Of a DNA stretch of 64,000 bases, positions 19,874-29,420 are shown one piece after another. The number at the start of each line of letters is the position of its first letter. Position 1 is the first letter of the stretch. The position numbers and the translations under genes were made by a program. Under the pieces are notes generated by a model. The model was not told the origin of the DNA and did not search any database. It worked only from the letters and a program-made list of their open reading frames with translations. Source of the stretch: Bufo bufo (lineage: Eukaryota; Chordata; Amphibia; Anura; Bufonidae); the NCBI RefSeq assembly GCF_905171765.1, contig NC_053392.1:401809399-401873398 (forward strand), in the 5' to 3' direction.

Positions 19874-20725
19874 ATGGCTTCCCCTAAGGAGCAGGATCAG
19901 CGGAAGGCTGGGGCCAAGAGGAAGCATTTGGCATGTTACGAATGTAACACAACCCTAGATGACAGCTGTCCTTACTCCAGATGTGAGAGTTGTCGCACGG
20001 CATCCACGGAACCCACGATGCAGGAGATGTTCCAATGGACCAAGACATACGTGGATGATTCCATCAAGGGAGTAGTTCAGCTGCTTAATGAGAGGCTACC
20101 AGGTCCCTCTCAGACTCCCATGGAGGTGGTCGCACCGGTCGAAAGACCTACCCCCTGTTCAGTGGGGTCTTCTTCTTCTGAGGAAGAAGAATCTACTTCT
20201 TGCTTTTTCCCTCCAGAAAAGACGCAGAAGTTACTCAAGTCCATCAGGTCGGGGGACCAGGATGTTGACATGGGGGAGTCCTCCGATCCCGCCGGTCGGA
20301 CACAGCGTGTCTTTAGAGCGGATGAGACCCTCCTCTCTGTGATGCGCACAGAGTGGAAAAAGCCTGAGAAGGGTCCAGTGCTTACCAGAAAATTCAGACT
20401 CATGTACCCGATGGCTAAACCCATGGTGGAATCGTGGGGTTCCGTTCCCAAGGTGGACATGGCTATAGCCAAGTTGTCCCTGCGCACTCTAGTCCCTGCA
20501 GACGATGGGTCTAGCCTGCAGGACCCTCTAGACCGGAGGGCAGAGTGCACCCTTAGGAGGGGTTACGCGGCGGCCGCTGCCTCCGCATCTACTTCCATTG
20601 CGGCCACTGAGGTAGCCACCTATCTACGCTCTAGGCTTAATCAAATCCAGACGGATGTGGACCAGAGCGTATCAAGAGACGACATCCTTCATGTCAGCCA
20701 ACCTGGCTATGGACTTTTTAGTTGA
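19874..20725 (+). pseudogene. DIRS gag-like ORF, 5' part
   Basis: MASPKEQDQRKAGAKRKHLA at 19874 is the likely start; an in-frame ATG at 19853 is seven codons upstream. A zinc-ribbon-like cluster (CYECNTTLDDSCPYSRCESC) lies near residues 22-42, followed by an acidic serine run (SSSSEEEESTS) and a basic middle. Gag-like proteins of DIRS elements package the RNA. The frame ends early: a shift near 20690-20700 separates it from the rest of the protein in the frame beginning at 20655. Confidence 0.8.
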
Positions 20726-21305
20726 TTCCTCCCAGATGCAGCTGAAGCTGGCCTCCAAAACTATGGCCCTTGTTTCAGCTGCTCGCAGACCACTCTGGCT
20801 GAAACCGTGGATCGCGGATAACGCATCCAAGTTTAACCTTTGTGGGCTCCCCTTCGAACCAGATTGGTTATTCGGGTCCGAATTGGACAAAATAATGGAG
20901 GGGCTCTCCGATAAAAAAGGGAAGAGCCTCCCCCAGCAGTCCTTTCGGGGACGCCCCAGACAGGAAAAGAAGGGGGTCGTCCTGGGCAGCAGTCTAGGCG
21001 CAGAGATTGGGGGGGGCCGTCTCGTAAATATCCGAGACGCCCCCGCAAACCCACCAGGGAGGCAAAACCCTCCTGACTATGGGCCTCCTCGAGGCTCTTG
21101 GATAAGCCCTGCTGCCCCTGCAGTGTCTCCTCTAGATTTTCCCGTACCCCTCCCCCAGATCCCCGTGGGGGGCCGTCTTACCCATTTCAAAGACTCTTGG
21201 AGCCGGTTGATTGCAGACCCCTGGGTCGAGGAGATCTTATCTCTCTCCCCCCAGAGAGATTCATCGCCACACGAAACTTCGGGTCTGCCAAACAGGTGGT
21301 CCTAG
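20690..21305 (+). pseudogene. DIRS gag-like ORF, 3' part (shifted frame)
   Basis: The continuation after the frameshift has the conserved stretch FLVDSSQMQLKLASKTMALV, ARRPLWLKPW and NLCGLPFEPDWLFGSELDKI, and ends in an arginine- and glycine-rich tail typical of DIRS Gag. The 3' end overlaps the start of the RT frame, as is usual for DIRS elements; the true Gag end is probably before 21305. Confidence 0.75.
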
Positions 21306-22195
21306 AATCTTACATTCAGGACTATATTTCCAAGGGAGCCCTAGAGGAGGTACCGGCAGGGGAGAGGGGCCTAGGGATTTATTCACCAGTGTTCCTGGTT
21401 CCCAAGAAGACAGGAGATCTCCGGATGATCATCGATTTGAGATTCCTCAATTGATTTATAAGGAAAACAAGGTTTCGCATGGAAACCATAAGGTCAGTCA
21501 GCCATATCCTCAATCCTGGGGACGTCATGGCTACTCTGGACCTCAAGGATGCGTACCTTCACATTCCGATCCATTCCGCTTCCCGGAAACTCCTCAGGAT
21601 CGCGGTCCAGATTTCAGGGGTTTGCAGGCACTTTCAGTTCGCCGTGCTTCCCTTCGGAATCTCTTCTGCCCCCCTTATCTTCACCAAGGTGGTGGTTTCG
21701 GTGGTGGCAGCTTTGAGACTCCAAGGACTGACTATTATTCCTTATCTGGACGATTGGTTTTTCATAGCCTCTTCAGTTCCGATCCTTACCCACCATCTTC
21801 AGGTCGCAATCTCTTTTCTCTTCCGCCTAGGCTGGATTATCAACTGGCAGAAGTCGAATGTGAGCCCATCGACTTCAATCCATTACTTAGGATTCGTGGT
21901 CGACTCTGTGGAGATGTCCCTCCGGTTGACTCCAGAAAGGAGAGCGCGGATTCAGGACCTGGCAAAGGTCCTTTATGTCCCTCGTCGAGTCTCTATCCGG
22001 ACTCTCATGAAGATGCTGGGGCTCATGTCAGCGGCTGCGGATGCGGTCCCTTGGGCGCTATGGCACCTCCGTCCTCTTCAGTCGGAGGTCTTACACCTAT
22101 GGAATGGCAGCCCTGCGGGGCTAGATTCCCTGTGCTCCCTGTCCGGTCAAATTCCCTCAGATGGTGGTTTCAGCTACCACCAGGGAAGTCTATGA
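21098..22195 (+). pseudogene. DIRS reverse transcriptase
   Basis: RT fingers: FLVPKKTGDLRMIIDLRFLN, then an in-frame TGA at 21452-21454, then FIRKTRFRMETI, the palm motif MATLDLKDAYLHIPI, PFGISSAPLIFTKV, and the catalytic YLDDWFFIAS near 21750. Thumb-like sequence follows (INWQKSNVSPS, IHYLGFVVDS). A frameshift near 22110-22165 separates it from RNase H. With one stop and one shift this copy cannot make an intact RT. Confidence 0.9.
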
Positions 22196-22920
22196 CCCAA
22201 CCAGCTTGGGTCATATTGACTACAGACGCGTCCCTTGTAGGCTGGGGCGCTCACCTGGACGGATCCCCAATTCAGGGATCTTGGTCTCCTCTGGAGCGGC
22301 ATCTTTCCTCCAATCTTCGCGAGATGCGAGCTATCCGGCTAGCCCTCCTTCACTTTGCGCCTCAGATTCGGGGCAAAGCAGTGAAAGTCCAGTCAGACAA
22401 TATGACTGCAGTTCTCTATATAAACAAACAGGGAGGCACAAGATCATTGCCCCTTCTGTCAGAGATCGGGGTAATTCTTCGGTGGGCAGAGCTGAACCTT
22501 TCCCATCTATCTGCCGTTCATATTCGAGGCTCCCTCAATATGATAGCGGACCGCTTAAGTTGAGGATTACCGACCATAGAGTGGTCTCTGCATCCGGAGA
22601 TCTTCAGGCAGCTAGTTCACAGATGGGGTATGCCAGAAGTGGATCTCATGGCAACCAGGTTCAACGCCAAGGTGATGAGGTTCTGTTCCCTCTACAGGGA
22701 AGACAACCCCCTGGCGATAGATGCTCTGTCAATACCGTGGAGGTTCAGGCTGGCTTACATCTTCCCTCCCTTTTCCATGATACCGAGGGTATTGATGAAA
22801 ATCCGTCAGGATCAGGCCTCGGTAATAGCCATCATACCGTTTTGGCCCAGAAGATCCTAGTTTACCCAGCTGATTCAGATGAGTCGGGGACAATACTGGA
22901 GACTCCCCCCGGAGCAGACC
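22170..22920 (+). pseudogene. DIRS RNase H and methyltransferase-like domain
   Basis: RNase H signatures: ILTTDASLVGWGAHLDG, SNLREMRAIRLAL, VQSDNMTAVLYINKQGG and HIRGSLNMIADRLS, covering the acidic active-site residues. A TGA at 22561-22563, at a position likely to have been CGA, interrupts it. The same frame then gives the methyltransferase-like block of DIRS elements, PEVDLMATRFNAKVMRFCSL, ALSIPW and IAIIPFWPRRSWF. Its role in DIRS elements is unproven. Confidence 0.85.
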
Positions 22921-22979
22921 CTGGTGTCGTGGGACACTCACCTCTGCCTAGATCTACACAGGTTCAACCTGACAGCCTG

Positions 22980-24023
22980 GAGGTTGATCAGTCCCTTCCC
23001 AACATAGAAGGGTTTTCCGAGTCGGTCCTGAGAACTTTGTCGAATTCCCGAGCAGAGTCTACAAAGAAGGCCTACTCCAGGATCATGAGAATCTTCGAGG
23101 CATGGTGTGATTCCAGACAGGTGGCGTCTGCAGATCCGCCCCTTCCTGCGATACTTCAATTTCTTCAGGATGGATTAGATAGAGGCCTATCTCCAGCTAC
23201 CTTGAAGGTACAGGTTTATGCCATCTCGGCCTGTCTCAACAGGCCACATTCTCGGGACCCACTCATCAAACGCTTCCTGAAGGGAGCTGAAAGACTAAAG
23301 CCTACTATACTGAAACCTATCCCCCAGTGGGATCTTTCAGTAGTGCTCAGGGGGCTAGCATCTCCCCCCTTCGAGCCCTTGGAGGAGGTAAATTTTAAAT
23401 TTTTGACTTTAAAGATGGTCTTTCTTCTGGCTATAGCTTCAGCCAAAAGAGTTTCTGAATTGCAGGCTTTCTCCGCAATTCACCCGTACATTATTTTTCT
23501 ACAGGATAGAGTACTCCTGAAGTTTTTACCTTACTTCAGGCCTAAGGTGCCTACTTTCCAGAACATCAATCAGGTAATCTCTTTACCAGTTTTGTTTACA
23601 GCCTCCTCCTCTGATACTCCAGCTAGAGACCCGCTGGATATTTCAAGATGCCTCCAGATCTATGTGGATAGATCTAGTGAGTTCATGATAGATGAGAATC
23701 TTTTTATCCTGTTTGCCGGTAAGTCTAAAGGCCGTAAAGCGTCTAAAGCCACCATTAGTCGCTGGATCAAGGAGGCCATTATGGAAGCTTTCGTCTCCCA
23801 ATCCTTAGATCCTCCTGAGTTTGTGAGGGCCCATTCTACTAGGGCGGTCTCCACCTCGGTTGCGGAGAGAAGACTCCTCCCCTTAGAGTTGATCTGTAAG
23901 GCGGCCTCCTGGAGCTCTGAGTCAACCTTCATCTCCCATTATAGGATAGATGCTAGGATGGCAGAGTTTTCGGCTTTTGGGCAGACTGTTCTTAGTTCTG
24001 CCAGGCATGAGGACCCCCCCTAG
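22980..24023 (+). CDS. DIRS tyrosine recombinase
   Basis: The last DIRS gene, in a frame different from RNase H and open over about 347 codons. An N-terminal SAM-like core-binding region (STKKAYSRIMRIFEAWC, SPATLKVQVYAISACLNR) precedes the catalytic domain with the first arginine in SAKRVSELQAF, the H-x-x-R motif in RAHSTRAVSTS and the nucleophile tyrosine in FISHYRID. It would integrate a circular cDNA without target duplication. The frame is open from 22161, but the upstream part overlaps RNase H in another frame and looks noncoding, so the exact start is unknown. Confidence 0.9.
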   Translation, partial: EVDQSLPNIEGFSESVLRTLSNSRAESTKKAYSRIMRIFEAWCDSRQVASADPPLPAILQFLQDGLDRGLSPATLKVQVYAISACLNRPHSRDPLIKRFLKGAERLKPTILKPIPQWDLSVVLRGLASPPFEPLEEVNFKFLTLKMVFLLAIASAKRVSELQAFSAIHPYIIFLQDRVLLKFLPYFRPKVPTFQNINQVISLPVLFTASSSDTPARDPLDISRCLQIYVDRSSEFMIDENLFILFAGKSKGRKASKATISRWIKEAIMEAFVSQSLDPPEFVRAHSTRAVSTSVAERRLLPLELICKAASWSSESTFISHYRIDARMAEFSAFGQTVLSSARHEDPP

Positions 24024-24039
24024 GGGATTCTTCTTGCTA

Positions 24040-24135
24040 TCTCCCCATCTGTGCTGCTGTTGAGGACGTAAGGGAATCGTTAATTTCTAACGATAATTTG
24101 TTTTCCCTTAGTCCTAACAGCAGCACACAAATATC
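24040..24135. repeat. DIRS internal complementary region
   Basis: CATCTGTGCTGCTGTTGAGG is the complement of the left terminal repeat start, and CCTAACAGCAGCACA is the complement of the right repeat end. The 33-bp spacer with TTTCTAACGATAATTTG matches the extra right-end sequence at 24306-24333. DIRS elements use this region to template ends and circularise. Confidence 0.92.
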
Positions 24136-24162
24136 CCACCCTAAATACATTATGCTTGTTAA

Positions 24163-24333
24163 AAACACGGTGGGCTGGGGGGGTGATCTCCTCCCTTTCA
24201 GGGAGCTGAAGATCGTTTATTGGTTCTTGGGCTCATTAAAATTCCGCCGGTCCTACCAGTCCACAGGGGCAGTTAACCCCATCTGTGCTGCTGTTAGGAC
24301 TAAGGGAAAACAAATTGTTAGAAATTAACGATT
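24163..24333. repeat. DIRS right inverted terminal repeat
   Basis: Runs from AAAACACGGTGGGCTGG to GTGCTGCTGTTAGGACTAAG, the complement of the left repeat, plus a terminal extension ending GAAATTAACGATT. Confidence 0.92.
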
Positions 24334-26351
24334 TCTGTCAGTAACCTTGCGATGGATATCTGTAGATAAATGACCCCCAGGGTTTTTGATGACTTTGGTG
24401 TCTAGAAAACTCACCTGGCTTACATCACAAGTAACTGTGAACTGTAAACCCTCAACTGCAATATTCAAATCATTCAAGAAATCAGATAGGGTCTCACGGG
24501 ACCCCGCCCATATGCAAAAAATGTCATCCACAAATCTTTTCCAAATAATGGCATTTTTTTTAAAATAACTTATTATTGTATACATGTTTTTCTTCAAAAT
24601 GATGACATAAAAAGATTTGCATAGGGTGGGGCCACGTTCGACCCCATCGCGGTGCCACGCCTCTGCAGGTAAAACATATCCATGAACAAAAAGTAATTTT
24701 TATAGAGAACCAATTGTAATAGCTCAAGAAAAAATTCTTATTCTATGGTTGTAGAATTAGTTTCACTAAGTACGGCTGAAACAGCCCATATGCCCTCCTG
24801 ATGGCCAATAGAGGTATACAAACTGACAACATCAATGGTCACCAGGAGGCTCTCAATGGGAACAGGACCCAACTCTGCTATAATCCTCAAGAAATATGGT
24901 GTATCCCATAAGAACGATTTTGTAGATTTCACCAAAGGGGTTAAAACTTTTTCAAGGACAACCGCCAGAGGGGATAAGATGGATCCCACTGAAGACACTA
25001 TAGGGCGTCCAGGGGGATCAATCAAAGTTTTATGGACCTTTGGTAAAATGTATAGGACCGGAGTCCTAGGAGTATGATTAACCAAAAATTTACAAAGATG
25101 TTGATCGATTACACCTAGACCTAAATAGTGTTCAACTATCCCTGTGATTTTATGTTTTATTTCAAAAAGGGGGTCTCCACTTAATGGTTGATATGTCGAT
25201 TCATCAGATAATTGTTGCATGACTTCCTGTACGTATTTAATTTTGTCCATTATTACAATGGAGCCACCCTTATCAGCAGGCTTTATCACCAGATTCACAT
25301 CCTCTATCAAGGAATAAATGGCTCTCTTTTCACCTACTGAAACATTGTGTCTTAAGTGTAACTCACCCCTCTTTATTGAGTCTATCTGTTCCCGCACCTC
25401 CCTAGTGACCAATTGTATATACGTTTCAACAGGGTGATAAGTCCTGGGGGGCATAAATGTAGATTTATTCCTTAGACCTAAATCAATAAGACGCAAACCA
25501 AATTCAGTCTCTATGGGCTCCGTGCTCTGCTGCACATTAACGGGTCTAAAGAAATGGGCTTTAAGTCTTAATTTCCTGAAAAATTGCTGCAAATCAACAT
25601 CCAATTGAAAAGTGTCAAAGTCCGCTGTGGGGCAGAAGGATAAGCCCCTTTGAAGAGCGGAAATTTGCTCAGAGTCCAGACACCGAGACGACAGGTTTAT
25701 AACTAACAATGGCTCACCTGCGACCTGGTCTGTATCGTCTGGCTCTGCGTCGCCCCTGATGTTCCGCTGGTGGTGCTTCCGTCCCGCTCGCATCCTCCTC
25801 CTCCACGCGGACGCCAGACGCCTCTCCGGAAAAAAAGGACGCATCTCACGAGAGCCAGTTGAATCGCCGGAACTTGAACTTTGAGAACCAAATCTCGCGG
25901 GTTTTCGATATCCAGACTGTGATCGCAGGCCTGTGTCTTGCCATCTATACACACAATTCAGGTAATAATCCTCACTGTCGTGTAGAAATTTGGATCTTTT
26001 CTTCTCTTCGGTATCTTTTTTATAAGTTGCAATCTGTGCATCCACTGCTTCTTTTAACTTTTTAAATTCGTCAGAGGAGATAGAATCGCGCAGCTGTTGT
26101 TTGGTGCTGGCTACTTGTTCCTTTATCTCGACAATCGCTTTTTGGATGCGTTTAATTGTAAGGAGTATGAGGTCATATGAACATTTATTGATAATGTGTT
26201 CAAAATCCCTGCAATATTCTGAATCATCAGGGAAAAAGGTCGGATATAGGTGTACTCTAAGACCTCGCGGTATCCTACCAACCTTGTGATATTCGGCTAG
26301 AGTAGCCACATGTAATTCATACGAAGTAAGTCTCCTCAATTCCCTTTCCAA
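24334..26351 (-). pseudogene. PLE-2 minus copy: N-terminal domain and reverse transcriptase
   Basis: The frame from 26351 (MERELRRLTSYELHVATLAE) begins with a ~170-residue N-terminal domain with coiled-coil character (IKRIQKAIVEIKEQVAST), then an arginine- and serine-rich stretch, then RT motifs: LVIKPADKGGSIVIMDK, LPKVHKTLIDPPGRPIVSS, LLVTIDVVSLYTSIGHQEG. A glutamine codon is TAA at about 24735. Next come TAMGSNVAPPYANLFMSSF, a 1-base insertion, and the active-site block FVDDIFCIWAGS. It runs into the DIRS boundary at 24333 and continues at 18977. Confidence 0.88.
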
Positions 26352-26390
26352 GTGTCGCTTTTTATATTCACTTGTAGGAATATTTAAGAA

Positions 26391-26432
26391 CTATACATTT
26401 TACCAAAGGTCCTATACATTTTACCAAAGGTC
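26391..26432. repeat. 21-bp tandem duplication at the PLE-2 head-to-head junction
   Basis: The block starting CTATACATTTTACCAAAGG occurs twice in a row, at 26391-26411 and 26412-26432. It is the coding sequence for LYILPKV of the plus copy, repeated exactly where the inverted copies meet. Confidence 0.85.
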
Positions 26433-27348
26433 CATAAAACTTTGATTGATCCCCCTGGACGCCCTATAGTGTCTTCAGTGGGATCCATCTTATCCCCTCT
26501 GGCGGTTGTCCTTGAAAAAGTTTTAACCCCTTTGGTGAAATCTACAAAATCGTTCTTATGGGATACACCACATTTCTTGAGGATTATAGCAGAGTTGGGT
26601 CCTGTTCCCATTGAGAGCCTCCTGGTGACCATTGATGTTGTCAGTTTGTATACCTCTATTGGCCATCAGGAGGGCATACGGGCTGTTTCAGCCGTACTTA
26701 GTGAAACTAATTATACGACCATAGAACAAGAATTTTTTCTTGAGCTATTACATTTGGTTCTCTATAAAAATAACTTTTTGTTCATGGATACGTTTTACCT
26801 GCAGAGGCGTGGCACCGCGATGGGGTCGAACGTGGCCCCACCCTATGCAAATCTTTTTATGTCATCATTTGAAGAAAAACATGTATAAAAAAGCCATTCC
26901 CAAATCACAATATCAAAGAGTAAAACGAATAGTCTCAGATCCAGCTTTACAAAATATAATAATGACAGAAATGACAGAGAGATTTTGTGAACGTGGTTAT
27001 CCATTGACTATTCTGAAAACAGTTAGAGAAGGGATAGAAGGGGAGAGGACTTCACCAGATGGAGGTAAATCTAGGATAGCTTTTATTCATAAGTTTCATC
27101 CATTTAATGTAGGTATTGACAATATAGTCAGGATGCATTGGCACCTGCTGAACAAAGCGTATCCTCAAGTTGATGAATTTAAACACTCACCTCTCATCTG
27201 CAATAAAAAGAATTTAAATTATCGCGATAAATTGGTTCATGCAGATTTAGGTAGTACAAAAACAATACTGAAACAACAGCGGATATCCACGCCACGGATG
27301 GGTACATCCCCCTGCCTGCATTGTCTTACAGTGCTCTCATGTAATTAA
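26412..27348 (+). pseudogene. PLE-2 plus copy: truncated reverse transcriptase with the active site deleted
   Basis: Begins at the RT motif LYILPKVHKT, lacking the N-terminal domain. It retains IDVVSLYTSIGHQEG and RGTAMGSNVAPPYANLF, then jumps from FEEKHV (26885) to KKAIPKSQYQRVKRIVSDPA. Compared with the minus copy, about 340 bp carrying FVDD and the following palm are missing. Both deletion edges have a GCCATT block preceded by an A run, so slippage or microhomology joining is likely. It ends SPCLHCLTVLSCN at the frame change shared with the other copy. Confidence 0.88.
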
Positions 27349-27354
27349 AGGCCC

Positions 27355-27910
27355 TTCGTTTTATCACCCACACACTGGTAAAAGTTTTGGAGTAAAAGTT
27401 TTTTTTACCTGTGATTCTGCAAATGCTATATACCTTATTAAATGTCCTTGTGGCCTATTATATGTGGGTGAGACAATGCAGGCAGTGAAGGATCGTATCA
27501 GTAAACATAAATCTGATATTAGGACAAAACAACTTATGCTACCGGTTCCATGTCATTTTGAGAAACACAAACATACTGTTGCACAATTGCGTTTTCAAGT
27601 ATTAGAACAGGTGAAGAGACCAAGGAGAGGGGGGATGTCAAAAAGCTTCTCCTTAGAAGAGAGGCTTTTTGGATCCATACCCTGGATACACTGCATCCAA
27701 GGGGACTTAATAGGGAGTATGAAGTCGCACATTTATAAGATTTTGTTGTCAATATGTGAAATACATATATACACTCAATATACTTTTCATGTATTCTTTT
27801 TAGACCGCTGCCTTGTGATGAAAAGGACTTATAGATTCTTCAACAAGGTAGAATGTAACCTGTGCCATATGTTACTTTGTTTCACTTGCTGTTACTTGGT
27901 TACTAATTGA
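27355..27910 (+). pseudogene. PLE-2 plus copy: GIY-YIG endonuclease
   Basis: FYHPHTGKSFGVKVFFTCDS, then AIYLIKCPCGLLYVGETMQ and ISKHKSDIRTKQ. This is the GIY-YIG nuclease (GIY variant IYL, YIG variant YVG) at the end of the Penelope protein. It is nearly identical to 17907-18461 on the other strand, so the two copies were made from the same or very close templates. The frame is one step off from the upstream RT frame. Confidence 0.88.
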
Positions 27911-28010
27911 TTGATTAATTATTTAAAATACCACCCACCAAAAAGGGTGGAGACGTCACTAATGGGCGGTACTAGACCCTTTATAAGCTTTAATTTATTT
28001 TTTGGATGTA

Positions 28011-28050
28011 CCTGTTGAGAAAGGCTTGCATGCCGAAACGCGTCCTGGTT
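28011..28050 (+). ncRNA. Degenerate hammerhead-like motif, PLE-2 plus copy
   Basis: CCTGTTGA, GAAAGGC TTGCAT GCC, GAAACGCGTCC. The stem II hairpin GGC/GCC and GAAAC-GCGUC are clear; the CUGANGA box reads CUGUUGA and no matching stem I was found. ACGCGT is self-complementary, which could allow pairing between two molecules. Confidence 0.4.
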
Positions 28051-28215
28051 GTAGGACTTTCTGCTTTATGAAGAAATAAAATGAAGCTTATTCTACAATA
28101 GACACAGCTGCTGGGATTCATCATTTGCATCTACTGGAGATTGCTCCTTCCCCGTGCAGCGTGCACACAAAGGTGAAGTGCTGACCTGTTTTCCTGGATT
28201 ATATGATCTATGATG

Positions 28216-29420
28216 GCACAACTACACTGCTACAAGCATGGGGGGCAAGGGCCACTATTAAATGGATGGGCGCTGTTGAGTTTACTGTTAAGGGGCAAGC
28301 ACTGTGGAGGTCACTGTTAATGGGGCAGGCACTGTGGAAGTCACTGTTAAAGGGGCGGGCACTGTGAAGGTAACTGTTAAAGGGGTGGCCACTATAAAGG
28401 TCACTGTAAAAGTGGTGGTCAATTTTAAAGGGGCGGGAACTGTGGAGGACACTGTTAAAGAGGCAGCCACTATCAAGGTCAATGTTAAAGGGACGAGCAT
28501 TGAGGAGGTCACTGTTAAAGGGGAAGGCACTGTGGAGGTCACTGTTAAAAGAGTGGTCAATGTTAAAGGGGCGGGAACTGTGGAGGTCACAGTTAAAGGG
28601 GCAGGTACTGTGAAGGTCACTGTTAAAGGGGCGGGAACTGTGGAGGTAACTGTTAAAGGGGCAGGAACTCTGAAGGTCACTGTTAAAGGGGCGGGCAATG
28701 TGGAGGTCACTGTTTAAGGTGCGGTCACTGTGAAGATAAATGTTAAAGGTGCGGTCACTGTGAAGATAAATGTTAAAGGTGCGGTCACTGTGAAGATAAA
28801 TGCTAAAGTGGCGGTCACTGTTAAAGGGGCGGCACTGTGGAGGTCACTGTTAAAGGGGCGGTCACTGTGGATGTCTCTGTTAAAGGGGCAGGCACTTCAA
28901 GGTCACTGTTGGGGCTGTCACTATGAAGGTCACTGTTAAAGGGGTGGTCAATGTTAAAGGGGCAGGCACTGTGGAGGTAATTGTTAAAGGGTTGGGCACT
29001 GTGGAGGTCACTGTTAAAGGGGAGGGCACTGTGGAGGTCAGTGTTAAAGGGGCGGTCACTTTTAAAGCGAAAGGCGCTGTGGAGGTCACTGTTAAAAGTG
29101 CAGATACTGAAGAGGTCACTGTTAAAGGGGTGATCAATGTTAAAGGGGCGGCCACTATAAAGGTCACTGTTAAAGGGGTGGTCGATGTTAAAGGAGTGAT
29201 CACTGTGGAGGTCACTGTTAAAGGGGCGAGCATTGTGGAAGTCACTGTTAATGGGGCAGTCACTGTGAAGGTAACTGTTAAAGGGGTGGTCAATGTTAAA
29301 GGGATGGGCACTGTGGAGGTCACTGTTAAAGGGTCGGGCACTGTTAAAGGGGTGGGCACTGTGGAGATCACTGTTAAAGGGGCGGGCACTGTAGAGGTCA
29401 CTGTTATGGGAAATACTGAT
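28216..29420 (+). mobile_element. Helitron H2, 3' segment
   Basis: Resumes directly after the PLE-2 target duplication. Almost all of it is minisatellite. The last unit ends GGTCACTGTTATGGG, as in H1, where the 3' tail begins, but sequence then switches at about 29420 into Tc1-B2, so the hairpin and CTAG are lost. Confidence 0.75.
28245..29407 (+). repeat. ~30-bp Helitron minisatellite (H2)
   Basis: About 38 units of the GTCACTGTTAAAGGGG type, with variants lacking the CACTGTGGA half. It gives long open frames on both strands, including one fused to the Tc1-B2 transposase. Confidence 0.95.

Larger units (their letters stand above)
18978..24333 (+). mobile_element. DIRS element, full length, nested in PLE-2
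   Basis: A 5.36-kb tyrosine-recombinase retrotransposon. Inverted terminal repeats (about 18978-19135 and 24163-24305) and an internal complementary region (about 24040-24135) that pairs with the outermost part of both ends define it. The gene order is gag, RT, RNase H, DNA methyltransferase-like, tyrosine recombinase. There is no ordinary TSD: the target shows only a shared ATT, and the PLE reading frame continues across the insertion if one ATT is kept. This fits recombinase-mediated integration of a circle. Confidence 0.93.
17690..28200. mobile_element. PLE-2: head-to-head Penelope-like dimer with 15-bp TSD
   Basis: The whole 10.5-kb block is flanked by an exact 15-bp duplication, ATATGATCTATGATG (17675-17689 and 28201-28215), so it behaves as one insertion. 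It contains a near-complete minus-strand copy (26351 down to 17690) and a 5'-truncated plus-strand copy (about 26391 to 28127), joined head to head near 26390. Both 3' tails carry the same sequence (GCTGGGATTCATCATTTG); the right one has an extra 73 bp before the duplication. A DIRS element at 18978-24333 is nested in the minus copy. Inverted dimers are known among Penelope-like elements. Confidence 0.85.

Noticed and set aside
20110..20550. Minus-strand frame opposite DIRS gag
   Set aside because: Shadow of the coding strand, no independent motif.
28245..29407. CRISPR-like array of short direct repeats
   Set aside because: Units are contiguous with no unique spacers, and the context is a eukaryotic Helitron.
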